Origin: Peribolospora baueri
Lineage: Eukaryota; Basidiomycota; Peribolosporomycetes; Peribolosporales; Peribolosporaceae
Assembly: GCA_029717555.1 (NCBI GenBank)
Contig: JAMDHS010000093.1
Coordinates: 1 to 64,000 of the forward strand
Direction of reading: 5' to 3'
Length of the DNA stretch: 64,000 nt
In this document: piece by piece, positions 10,801 to 24,052 of the stretch
Position numbering within the stretch: the first letter of the stretch is position 1
Layout: each line of letters begins with the position of its first letter
The notes under the pieces: generated by a model
Databases searched by the model: none
The model's input: the letters and a program-made list of their open reading frames with translations, nothing else
What the model was told of the DNA's origin: nothing
Program-made: the position numbers and the translations under genes

Positions 10801-13369
10801 GGCATCGCCATCTTTCGACAAACGGTAGTGGGACTTGAAAGAAAGTCGCATAATCAGAATCTGTCCTGCAATGGAATTGGAGGGCCGCTCGTCACACACC
10901 CACCGGGTTCTTTCGAATCCTGACATTCAGAAAACTACTTCGAAGCCATCGCAACGCGCTCGCCAAATCTGTGATCGTTTTTAGGCCAATCTCGGCATTG
11001 ATGTGCTCAGTGAGCTCGTGATGGAGACTGTACAGTGAGAATGCGGAACGTTTTCACTTGTGTCCTTTTCCCATTTTTGACCGCAGAACCAGACCACACT
11101 CACTTGCTTTCGAGGATTGTACGACCGGAGGTGAGGTCCTCATACTTGGCTTTAGACTCCCTGTTCGTCAGGATGACTGCTACGCCATGGTCATCAAACT
11201 GTGGGCGGCCTGCTCTGCCGATCATCTGTACACTCGAAGCAGCTGGTGAGTGGATGGTGTCCGTGCGTATAAAGACATGGGACCTTCACCTGCAGGATAT
11301 CCATATCGGAGTAATCTCTCCATCCGTCACTAAACAGCTTTGTTCCCTTTATTATGACGCAGTGCGCCGGCAGGTTGACGCCTACTGCGAGGGACGTGGT
11401 CGCGCCTTGACACAAAACGCAGATCAGAACGCCATCTGTCAGCAAAATGATCAACTCGCACCGCTGAACCAACCGAGCAGATTGTGCTCACAGAGGACCG
11501 ACAAATTCCCATTTGTGAAGGATAATTCCACGGCCTTTCGGGAAGCCACTGAAAGTCCAGCATGATGGTAGGCAACCCCGAATTGCGCAAGGTCTGCAAG
11601 AGAACAGGTGCTTTAGTGGTTCCGTGAAGAGACGAAAGAGGATGCTCTCGGCGCTCCCCACCTTGTAGTTTCTTGTCCCCAAAAAGGACATCCATCCTAT
11701 ATGCGTGGAACAGACGCGAGAGTAAGTGTCTTCGCATATGCGTTCTGTGGCACGATGCCGCATCCCACCTTTTCGGTTTCTCCCACGGGAGGACTTGGCT
11801 CTTCTCCATCAGCGCTTTGAACTGATTTGTGAGGAACTCGGCGGTATTGATCGCTTCTTTACGGGTGGGCGTGAAGACGAGAACGGCCTTTCCTGCCGAG
11901 TGCTCCTTTATGACGGACATGAGCCTAAAAGGCAGAATGAGGATGAAAGGTGACCGTCAACGGTGTCACTGCCAAACGGGACAAGAAAGAATTATGCCAC
12001 TGACTTGTAGCTCAGTGTGGTAGCAAACGAAAATTCATTGCCCCCCTTCATCGGCGGGGGATATCCGTATACGATCTTGTGCAAAGGACAAGGGCGGTAC
12101 TCGTCGCCGAACTTGAATACGATGGCGCGACCGTCCGTAGCTTCAGCCGGAATGCTGCCACTCAGGCTTTGCTGGTTTCCAATCCATTCGCCAACATCCT
12201 CAATGTTAGGTGCGGTGGCCGAGAGGGCGAGGAAACGAATGTTGTTGCCGTACATCTTCATGCGGGCGACCACGACTTCGAGACAGGCACCGCGACGGTC
12301 GTGGAGGATGTGCACCTCGTCAATCAAAAAGAGTCGAAGCGATGATAGGATCTTTTGGTTCTCCTTCCTGCAAGGGTGCAAATGGAACGCAATTGACATC
12401 GCCTTCATCTGGACAGCATACGTGCACACCAGAGAGGGGGATATATGCACAAATTTGAGCGCTTACCATCGTCGCGTCAAAGAGTCCCACTTCTCGGGCG
12501 TGGTGACGATGACGCGGGCGGTTTTGGCCAAGTTTATATTGTTAAACCCAGTGTCGCCGGTGATTTCCACGATGTTCAGCCCAAGGTGCTGAAAGCGGGC
12601 CTTCCAGTCGTTCACGCGTTCGTCACACAAAGCCTATGCGAATACGTGCCGACGTCAGTCTAATGCGGCGATAAAGCACGGTACGAGTAAGCGTACGGGC
12701 TCCACGAAGCGCTCCCACTTTGGTAGGAGCCACGTAGACCGCTTTCGTCCATAAATTTTCCTTGGCGAGAAGGCGGAGGAGAGCGAGTTCAAATATGCAT
12801 GTCTTGCCTGACCCAGTCGGCGCGCATACAACCGCGTTCTCATCCGTATGGAAAGCCTACGTTGCCGATAAGGCGAGGAACATCCGAAACGTTAGAAGCG
12901 TGCGCCAGATGTCCCGGAGCAAATAGAGCTGTTAGTTACCGTGTCGAAGACGGCCGACTGTACGGCGTTGAACACGGGGAACTTGAACAGTTGGCGATAA
13001 GCGTCGGCTGCCGAAGACAGAGACAAGGGTCACGTAGATCGGGAGGCGAGACTGGATGTGAGCCACTTTTGTAACAATAAGGTCCACGCCACGGCTTCAT
13101 CCCCTGTCGTTGGCGGTTCATGGACGCGCTGGCACACGCTTACGAAGGTCGGACACCGGACGAAGTCTTATACCGGCGTTGCGTCCGGCGCATAGAGACT
13201 GACTCTCGACCGGGGGCCGGGGAGGGGGCGGTGCGGCGTGCGGTGCGGCGTGAAACGGACGACCGCTCGGTGTGCTGGTAAAAAAAGCGGGAATGGAAAC
13301 AACGTCGCTTTCGTCGTCGCCTATGCCATACTCGTTTGCTAGAGATTCGAAACTGATCTCGTCGTCCAT
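7808..13369 (-). CDS. MER3: Meiotic DNA helicase MER3/HFM1
   Basis: Ski2-like superfamily 2 helicase, 1227 residues, that stabilises recombination intermediates and promotes crossovers in meiosis. Visible in order: PVSDLP entry motif and FNAVQS (Q-motif region), Walker A APTGSGKT, DEVH box, LSATAPN, YHHAGLS, VGVNLPAH and IGRAGRPQFDD (motif VI), a winged-helix region, then a Sec63-type domain (GDIMSKYYLR, REILEMLSMAEEY, FIDFRRMP). A C-terminal zinc motif CRHLCKDRTSCRHICC, typical of HFM1, precedes an acidic tail. I placed 25 exons, starting at 13369-13144, 13007-12940, 12856-12719, 12633-12467, 12367-12005 and 11924-11769, and ending at 8739-8507 and 8438-7808. Several are tiny: 11696-11662, 10015-9994 (22 nt), 9161-9139 (23 nt). 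Every junction keeps phase and the total is 3684 nt. Its presence argues for a sexual cycle. It starts 128 bp from the divergent TrpRS gene. Confidence 0.95.
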
Positions 13370-13497
13370 CTCCAGGTTGGTGGTGGTGACGAAGAAGACG
13401 CCGATCGCGGTGCCGGCGTAGATGAAATAACTGCGGCGATCCGCTTCTCTCGCTTTCGCGTTGGCTGGCCTCCCTCCAGTCCCGCCTCGCTTCGCTC
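13370..13497. promoter_or_regulatory. Compact bidirectional promoter
   Basis: Only 128 bp separate the ATG of MER3 (-) and the ATG of the mitochondrial TrpRS (+). Both 5' UTRs and core promoters must sit here or overlap the genes. No TATA box is evident. Confidence 0.6.
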
Positions 13498-15119
<1,622 letters not shown>

Positions 15120-16621
15120 AAGCGAAAAAGGCCTACGTTCGTATGGGCGCGGCCAATCGAATTTAGACGTAGATGGAGCGGCGTGCTCAAGCACGAGCGA
15201 GCGTTCGAAGCATGGGACGCGGCCGTGGGGATGGATGGGACTCAGGGGGTTGCGATCTGGGCGATGCCAACTTGCCGCCAGTGCACGCCAGCAGTTCGTC
15301 CTCGATCTCCCCCTCACGCGCGTTCAGGACGTGATGTGACGAGCGGCGAGCGGGGAACGCGAACCCAGCTGGACGGCGGGCTGCTGTGCCGCATTTGCAC
15401 TGCACTGCACGACCGTCGTCCCTCGTCGTGTGTCTATATTCCCTGTCTGCACGCAACGCAGGGCGGCGCGTCCGGTGGGATTCGGCGTCGCGGACAGATA
15501 GATGTGCGGTGTGGGAGTCGGGGTGGAGCGTACATACATACATGCATGTACATACATACATGCGTACTACGGAGGATGGACATGTGGATGAAATTCTGGC
15601 TCGGGCTGTGTGCGGATTGGACTGACAGAACGTCTGCCGGGTCATCGCGTCCTTCCCTCCTCTTGCAAGCCCGGCATGCCATCTATCTGAATTTCGAGAT
15701 GGAAAGAGAAAGGAAGGGCGGGGATGGCGTGTGCAAGTACACACGGAGGGTGCATGGCGTGGGCCGATGACTGGACGTGTGACGGGCGCGGGACAAAGGA
15801 GCGTCGGAGGGCGGGGCAGGCGGACGGATTGCGGGTCGACGGAAGATGGAAGGTGGAAGATGGTAAGTATGAGGATGAAGGGCCTATGATGTACCAAGAA
15901 GGCTGCGCTCGGGCGTGTGTGCGAGTATAGTACGCACATCTGCGCCTTGCGTCGGGCCCGACTCGGCGGCATTGGGGGACACGACAGGATGGGAAGGAAG
16001 GGTTTGGCTCGGTGTGATGTGGTCTTAGGCGTTGGGTGGAGAAGGCGATTCAGGGGGGTGTGACAGGAAGCAGTTAGATCAGGTCAGGTCAGGTCACAGC
16101 GTCGGTCCGTCGGTCGGTGAGAAGATAGGCAAGGCAAGCGCATTCATTCATGCACGAGCGGAGCAGCGAGTCGAGGCAAGGAAATGGAACGAGGCCCTCG
16201 TCCTTGTCCTCGCCCGTGTGAGCGCTCAACCGGAGTACATGTCCTGACCGCGGCAACAAACTGGAGCGGAAGAAGCAGCGCCCTGGAGTCTAAGCGGTAG
16301 GTTTGGTTTTGGTTTGGCGATGGCGGTGGGGACGACGAGGTTGGTGGTGGCGGCGGTGGTGATGGTGGCGAAGAAAAAGGACGACCGACTGGTCACAGCG
16401 GGCGCTTGCGCGTCGCGAGACGGTCTGGTCTTCATCCGCACCGTCCACCTGGCCGTCGTCGACGTCCTTCATCGCATCCACCACCATCCACACCAATCCA
16501 CCTCGATCTCCTCCACCTCCATCCACATTCCTCGCCACCTTGCCCTTCTGCCCCTCCCAACACCTCCCTCGTCCTCGCCTCCGGCCCGGACGATTCTCGG
16601 ATTGCCTTCTCACCCTCGCGG
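15120..16621. other. Long intergenic region with simple repeats
   Basis: About 1.5 kb between the TrpRS stop and the STE23 start. It contains the ACATACATACATGC repeat at 15530-15565, a GGTCA run near 16080-16098, GTCGGTCC-like runs, and a long C/T-rich stretch from about 16430 that is probably the STE23 5' UTR. Long open frames on both strands here have no family match and look like composition effects. Confidence 0.6.
15530..15565. repeat. 18-nt tandem repeat
   Basis: Two adjacent 18-nt units (GTACATACATACATGCAT, and a second copy differing only near the end) at 15530-15547 and 15548-15565. Built from ACAT tetranucleotides, so slippage is the likely origin. Confidence 0.8.
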
Positions 16622-19600
16622 ATGCTCCCCTTCGCCCGCGCGCTGCCCTCCTCCGGCTCCAGAGTCGCAGCCCGGCGGACAGCCGCGACGTCGACGACCG
16701 CCCTCCCAGTCCGCCACACCAGCCTTCTTCAGCGCCGCACCCCCTTCGCACAAACTAGACCGCTCCATTCGGCCTTCTCTACTACTCATCCTCGCCACCT
16801 TCCCTTTCCCCCATCGCCGCCACGCAGCATGACGCCTCCACAGAACAATCACCAACGCCTCCTCACCAAGTCTCGATCGCTCGCCACCTCCTCCGCTTCC
16901 ACCCCCGTCTCCGACTTTCCTGCCTCTTTGCCTCCCGGCTACGAGCTCCAGTCCATCTCACAGCCCTCCACTCCCTCCTCCCCGCCCTTTGCCGTCTTCA
17001 AGCGGCCCCTCGAGGTCTCCGCCCTCGATGATCGCTCCTACCGGCTTGTCACCCTGCCCAACGGCCTCGAGGCCCTCCTCGTCCACGATCCAAAGACCGA
17101 CAAGGCCTCAGCTGCCTTGGACGTCCGCGTCGGCCACCTAAGCGACCCGCCCGAGCTCCAAGGCTTGGCCCACTTCTGCGAGCACCTACTCTTCATGGGC
17201 ACCGACAAGTACCCGAAGGAGAATGAGTACTCCGAGTATCTCTCCCAGCACTCCGGCTCGAGCAACGCGTACACCGGCATGGACAACACCAACTACTTCT
17301 TCGACGTCGGCCACGAGCACCTTGAGGGCGCCCTCGACCGCTTTGCCCAGTTCTTCATCGCCCCCCTCTTCGACCCCTCTTGCACCGAGCGCGAGATCCG
17401 CGCCGTCGACAGCGAGCACAAGAAGAATCTCCAGAGCGACATGTGGCGCGCCTTCCAGCTTGAAAAGACCCTCTCCGATCCCCAACACCCTTACAGCAAC
17501 TTTGGCACAGGCTCCCTTCAGACACTCTGGGACGAGCCCAGGAAAAGGGGATCCGACGTCAGGGACGAGCTCCTCAAGTTTCACGATCGATACTACAGCG
17601 CCAACATCATGAAGCTCGTCGTCCTTGGCAGAGGTCAGTCAGCTCGCTCGCTCCGTCCTTCCCAGACATCGTTTCTGCGGTGCTGGCGGCATAAATAAAT
17701 CGCTAAATATACCTCCGAGGCTGACGCTCCCTCCTTCTTCGTTCCGTCCCCACTCCGCTGCCGCTCTCTCCTTCTTCGTCCCGTCCCCACTCCGCTGCCG
17801 CTCTCAGAACCTCTCGACGTTCTGACCCAGTGGGTGACCGACAAGTTCTCACCAGTCAAGAACAAGAACATCGTCGCGCCTAGCTTCCCTCGCTCGCCTT
17901 TGACGGACAAGGAGCTGCAGACTCAAGTCTTCTTCCGCTCAGTCAAGGACATCCGCGCATTGCACATCGCCTTCCCTTTCCCTGACCAAGGTCCGCTCTT
18001 CCGAACCAAGGTGCGTCGGTCGCCCGCCCTGCTGATCCACCACCCGAACTGGCGACTGAATTTTTCATGTTCGTGCACCCTTTCCTCCACAGCCCGGTCA
18101 ATACCTGTCTCACCTCATCGGACACGAGGGCGAAGGCTCTATCCTCTCTTACCTTAAAAAGAAGGGCTGGTCGAACCACATTTCGGCCGGGGCCAGCAAC
18201 GGCGCCGACGGCTTCGAGTTCTTCAAGGTCTCTGTCGACCTCACGCAGGAAGGACTTAGTGGGTGGCACATCTACCCGTCCCGTCTCAAGAATCTTGTTC
18301 GTTTTCATCACTCACCTAATTTCTTCCTGACGTTTCTTCTTGTCTTCACTTGGTAGAGAACTACGAGAGTGTCGTTGCCGCCGTCTTCAAATACATCGAG
18401 CTGATCAAGACGACGGGAATAGCAGAGTGGAGCTTCCGCGAAGTCCAGCAGCTCTGGGACCTGGCCTTCCGCTTCAAGGAAAAGTCCCCTCCCTCGTCCT
18501 ACACCTCCAATCTCTCCTCGCAGATGCAGCAGCCTTTCCCGCGCGAGTCCATCCTTTCTGGCCCTTACTTTATCCGCGACTTTGACCTGCCCCTCATCCA
18601 GAGCTCGCTGGACTGGCTGAGCCCGGAGCGATGCCGCGTCTTTGTCGCTGCTCAGACTTTGCCGGACGGGAGCAAGGAGTGGGACAGCAAGGAGAAGTGG
18701 TACGGGACAGAATACAAACAGGTCTCGCTACCGCAGATCCAAGTCAAGGTGAGCATATCACGCTTGAACGACCTCCCACCCATACGACGTCTACTCACGC
18801 TCGCGTACGTACCGCCCGTTCCAGGCCTCTGAGCAAGACTTTGAAGACCTCGCACTGCCGAAACCGAACACTTTTATCCCTTCCGACCTGGAGGTGAAGG
18901 AGAAGAAAGCCGTAGACGACGTGAGTCGCGAGCTCCGGGAGCATTTTCGAAATTCTCGTCAGCGCTCAGCTCACGTGTGGCATATTCACCTCGTCCTCAC
19001 AGCCCCTCAAGCGACCAACGTTGCTGAGGCATACTCCGCTCTCTCGGCTCTGGCACAAGAAGGACGACCGGTTCTGGGTGCCCAAGGCCAACGTGTTCTT
19101 CCTCCTCCGTAGCCCGCTCATCGACGCGACACCCAACAACGCCGTCAAGAGCCGGTTGTTCACTGAGCTTATCAAGGACGCACTCACCGAGTACTCTTAC
19201 GATGCCGAGCTTGCCGGCTTGGGCTACAACATCGATTGCGAGGCAGATAGCATCGGCGTGAGCGTGGAAGGATACAACGACAAGCTTCCCGTTCTTTTGA
19301 AGTACATCTTCGAGCGCCTCGCCGGCTTCACCGTCGACCCGAAGCGGTTCGAGATTCTGAAGGACCTAGTGAGTACGAATCTCGGTGGTGGGACGGGGAA
19401 GCGCTTTCTCTTCCGCCGTCTGTTGACGATCATTTTATTCGCTCGACGCTCTGCGCTGCGTTCCCCTCCAGGTCCGACGAGGGTACCAAAACTTCCGACT
19501 TGATGCTCCGTACCAGCACGCCAACTATTACACCACCTACCTCACCCAGGAGCGCATGTGGACGCCGCAAGAGAAGCTGGTGGAGCTTGAGCGTGAGCAT

Positions 19601-21057
19601 TGTCTTCTCTCCTTTTCATCTCACGGTGTCGTTCGTTGGCGAACATTGGCTGACGGACTTTTGACTTTTTTTTCGAACCTTGTAATTGGGCGGGTTGCGC
19701 AGAGATGCAAGCTGAGGATATTCAAAAGTTCATCCCCGAGCTCTTGGGCCGTCTGCATCTCGAAGTCCTCGCTCATGGCAACCTTCTGAAGGAGGTGAGC
19801 GACCTCTTCTGCACTCATCTACGTGTCCTCTTTCCTCTTCAGCCTAAATCCAATCCGAACGAGCCATGACTGATCGATCCTGTTTGTTCGCGGATGGCCG
19901 GTCCTCTTATAGGATTCCATCCGGCTCGTCGAGCTGGCCGAGGGCATCCTTAAGTCGAAACCGCTAACGGCGGCCGAACTCATTTCTCATCGTTCTCTGA
20001 TGTTGCCGAGAGGTGAGTCAATGAGGGGCTTGCTTCCTGGGTGGTGGCGCCACGCTTCGATGGAGCTCACACAAATCTCATCTCGTCATCACCCCGTCCG
20101 ACAGGAAAGAGCTTCTCTTGGTCGTTGGACGTGCCGAACCCGGAGAACCTCAACTCGTCGATCGAATACTTTGTCCAAGTGGGCGACCCGATGAACTTGG
20201 AGGACCGTGCGAAACTGGCCCTCCTTTCGCAAATCGTCCAGGAGCCATGCTTTGACCAGCTGAGGACGAAGGAACAGCTCGGTTACCTCGTCTTTAGCTC
20301 TTCGCGCTCGTCGATCGGCATGCAAGGCTTCCGGATCCTCGTACAGAGCGAGCGCGACTCGCGTTACGTCGAGTCGCGCATTGACGCGTTCCTCAATTCG
20401 TTCAAGAACCACCTTGAGACCATCTCGGATGCCGAGTTTGAAGCTCAGAAGATGAGCTTGATCAACAAAAAGCTCGAGGCGGTCAAGAACCTGTACGAGG
20501 AGTCTTCCCGGTTCTGGTACCACATCCACTCCGGTTACTTCGACTTTTTGCAGCGCGAGACGGACGTGGCGAACGTGCGAAACCTGACCAAGAAGGACGT
20601 GCTCGACTTCTACCTCCTCTACGTTCATCACTCGTCCCCCACGCGGGCCAAGCTGACCGTGCACATGCGCTCGCAGATCAAGGCCCCTCGTTTCTCCAAA
20701 GCCGCCGTGGACGCCCTGGCTGACGCGGTCAAGAGCTACGGCATCGATTTGACCGAGGCTGAGTTGGAGCAGCTCAAGACGGCAGAGCCGACGGCGGAGA
20801 CGGTCAAGTCGCTCGTCAACGAAGCGCTGGCCAAGGTGCCCAACGTCCCCGCCGCCGAGCAGTCCAGCAAGCTCCTCGGTTTGGTTGACAAGCTCGCTGC
20901 GGAACACCCTGCCGAGGAAGAGGAGATTGTCGTTGTCGGTCAGGATTCCGAGGTGGCGATTGAAGACGTGGGTGCCTTCAAGGCCAGCCTTATCCCCAGC
21001 AAGGCCGCCGTCCCCGTCATTCGCCTCTCTGAACTAGCCGAGCGGGCCAACCTGTAG
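16622..21057 (+). CDS. STE23: Insulin-degrading-enzyme family zinc protease
   Basis: M16A metalloprotease (insulysin; yeast Ste23/Axl1 family) that degrades small peptides inside a closed chamber. Ten exons (16622-17633, 17808-18010, 18093-18258, 18357-18748, 18825-18920, 19003-19368, 19472-19592, 19703-19794, 19913-20012, 20105-21057) give 1166 residues. The inverted zinc motif HFCEH lies in [15 protein letters not shown], with the third ligand Glu in VDSEHKKNL. All four M16 domains are present, including the C-terminal [14 protein letters not shown] block. The family is usually about 1020 residues; the excess is mostly N-terminal. From the first ATG (16622) the chain begins with an Arg/Ser-rich presequence-like segment. 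A second in-frame ATG at 16829 would give a form without it. This resembles the two-start arrangement of mammalian IDE. Confidence 0.95.
17731..17804. repeat. 37-nt tandem duplication inside an intron
   Basis: Two adjacent 37-nt copies (17731-17767 and 17768-17804) differing at one base fill the pyrimidine tract just before the acceptor at 17807 of the first STE23 intron (17634-17807). The duplication lengthens a C/T-rich acceptor region without affecting the reading frame. Confidence 0.9.
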
Positions 21058-21470
21058 TTTCGCTTCGCCGTCGTCACTCGAACGCATCTTGTTTTCGCCC
21101 CCGCCTTGCTCTTTTCGTTTTCACGCCTGCTCCCGTCTCCCTTCCCCCCTCTTAGCCTGGACGCCCGTTTCGCTCGCCTCTTTCTTGGCTCTGTATTTTC
21201 TTCGTCGTTACATCATCTTGCGCAGAAATTCAACCGTAAGAGCGAGAAGAGAACTCCAGAGTGAAGTGGAGCGAGCGAGTAGAACATGAGCGACGTGATG
21301 TGATCGCGCACGGGCCATGTGTGGACTGCGGCCGTGTTGCGCCCCGGGCTCATTGGAAGCTATGGACTTTCCAAGTTCGGCTCGATCTCCATTCCAATAC
21401 CCCCCAGTCCGTCCCATACCCTCTCCAGATACCTCCCTCGCCGACATCCCATGTTCTCGAAGAAGCAGCC
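21058..21470. other. Intergenic, STE23 3' flank and exporter promoter
   Basis: Tandem gene pair spacer of 413 nt. It is C/T-rich just after the STE23 stop, then mixed. No distinct gene or motif seen. The frame of the next gene stays open upstream of 21471, but no earlier ATG is obviously preferred. Confidence 0.5.
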
Positions 21471-24014
21471 ATGGATGTCATGAACTCCTCGCCGCCTTCT
21501 CCTGCACCTCTTTCCGGTCGTCGCACGTCAAGCTCGCCGAATGTACACGCGTCACTGCCCAGCAGCGAGCACCATCGCACTCGGGGGTGGGCGAGACCGG
21601 CCTTGGCCTCGTTTCATTCAGATGGGAACGTCAACGGCGGCTCACAACGTCACGATGTTGACCGTGCGGGCGCCCACGCAGACGCAGGTGCAAACCCGAC
21701 TTTAGACGACCCCGTTTCGTCCGCGTTCTCGTCCTGGCGTCGAGTCGCCAGTGTCGCAGCGGCCAGCTCTGCGTTTCAAAAATCGGTGCGCAGGAGTCGA
21801 GAGAAGACGCCTCCGCGGGGAGGGGATCCGGACGGATTGAACGAGGAGACGGACATGTCGTTCGCTAGTCACGTCAGCGATTGGCCTTCTCTCGCCGCTC
21901 TGTTTTCTGACGACGACGACGACGACGACGATGTTCCCCCCCCCGCCGTTCCAGACGCACCCCGCGCCCCTACGATTCGGGGCAAGCAAGCAGATGTGCA
22001 AGGATCAGTGGAGAGAGACACGTCGGTGATGAGGGCGAGAAGAAGGACGAGAGCCGCTCGACGGAGCATCATGGACAGACCCCTGTCGCAACCCGTTTCC
22101 CATCCAGTGACGGCTGGGCCTTCCTCGCCTTCTCGTTCCGGTCAACCACCGGCTTCCCCCAGCTTTCTTGCCTCGCCCACCCACGCTGCGCCGGAGGGAT
22201 TGTCTTTTGAAGATCCTGACTCTTTTCTAGAAGGAGACCCCAATGTGATGATCCCTTCGGGCGATGATCCGTTGGCGTACGCCGCATCGACACGGTTGCT
22301 CGAGTCGGACGACTCTGACGACGACGAGACAAGGCCAGACAGAGCTGCCGGGGCCGGGAGTGGTGAAGCACCAGCGCAACAGCCGTCAATCCGGTGTCGA
22401 AATATCCTCTCGGCGTTGCCTTCCTTGACCCCCGCGTGGCGCGGCATCCTCAAGTGCGCCCTGGCTTATCTCATCGCTTCCCTTTTCACCTATGTACCTG
22501 CTCTCACTCGTGTCCTCTCCGCAACCGTTCACGAGCCCGCCGAAATGCCCGTCTCGAATGCTCACATGATCGCTACCATCGTGTGTTATTATCATCCCGC
22601 CAAAACTCGAGGCGCAATGGTGGAGGCCGACTACTTTGCTGTCGGCGCTTTTGTCTGGGCCATGGCGGTGAGCGAGGGCAGCATGGCTTGTGCAGTCTGG
22701 CTCAATAACGCGGGGTTGCCCACGCTCGGGCACGTGGTCACCGTGGTCTTTTGGATAGGTGTTTCTATGGCCTGCGTTGCTTGGGCAAAGGTCAGGGTTG
22801 GAAAACCCACGTTCAACACGGGTGAGTGTTTTCCACGGACAGCGAAGGCGGTCGTGAGTAGCGACATTATGGCACCTTCCTTTGTGAACCTCGGACATGC
22901 ATTTTCTTCCTTTTTACAGCGTGTTCGATGATAGCAGTCATCTGCTTTGTCATGTGAGGATGACAGCGACAGGATGGACCGCTCGAGCTCCAACTGATTG
23001 ACCTTTTTTTGTGTCTGGCGTAAAACGCAGCATCGCCAAAGAGGGCTCCGTGCATTTGGGGCAATTCGAAACGGACAAAGTTTTGCAGGTGAGCGTTGGA
23101 CCTGGAAAAGGCGAGTATAAGACGGTCTCTGGGCGCTGATGAGCGCTCCTCCTTCTCCGTTCGCACGGGCAGACGACGTTCATCGTGTTTATCGGGACGG
23201 TCATTTCCAATATCGTCTGCTTCTGTCTCTGGCCACAGAGCGCGACAGACAGACTGCAGTAAGTGGATGCTATCTTTTCATCGTCGCGTTCAGGCACAAC
23301 TGACTCGCCTTGCTCGTGCGACCGTTTATAGACAAGACATCGACAGATCTTTGGTTTCTTTCGCCTTTTTGCTCAAAACCCTAACAAAGGTCTTCTTGTT
23401 AGACGACCCCACCGGACTTAGTTTCTCGTCCGAAAAGCTCAAAAGAGCAATCGAGGATCATCACTCTTCCTTCACGTCCCTCAAGAAAGATTTGGCGGAC
23501 GCCAAGCTCGAATGGCCCTTCGACGTCCGCATCCATGGCATGGAGCACAGCTACGACCTTGTTGTCCGAGTTCTCAATGAACTGGCTCAGCACCTGAACG
23601 GACTGAGGAGCAGCTGCGGCCTCCAATTCGAGCTCATCAACGCTCAGCGGGAGCTCGAACGTTCGGGGGAAAAGGGGAAAACGGCAGCCAACGCAACGCC
23701 CGCTGATCAGCCGGACGATGCCAGGTTGCCGCATGCTAAGCGTTCGCCAGGGTCTCCCGACGCTGAGAAAACGCTCCAGGAAGAAGCAGCCGTCTTCAAC
23801 ACTTTTGTGGAGAATGTAGGCCCTCACATGCGTTCATTGACGTTCATATGCAACCGTATCCTCGGCCGTCTGAGGACGACTTTTGCTGGGAGCGACAAAC
23901 GCGCGAGCCAATCGCGTCGCCAACCGGCGGACTTTGACTCCCTAAGAGCAGACTTGTCCAATGCTCTTCGGCGCTTCGAAGTAGAACAGAACGTGGCTAT
24001 CAAGTGAGCCTTTA

Positions 24015-24052
<38 letters not shown>

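Noticed and set aside
15187-15972. 261-codon minus-strand frame in the intergenic region before STE23
   Set aside because: Contains the ACAT repeat translated as Met/Tyr/Val/Cys strings. No domain and no convincing start context.
20089-20907. 272-codon minus-strand frame under the last STE23 exon
   Set aside because: Perfectly shadows a conserved M16 exon; Val/Leu/Arg-rich composition with no family.
24018-24047. Poly-T run as a Pol III terminator or retroposon tail
   Set aside because: It sits inside a well-phased intron. No adjacent Pol III promoter or target-site duplication seen.
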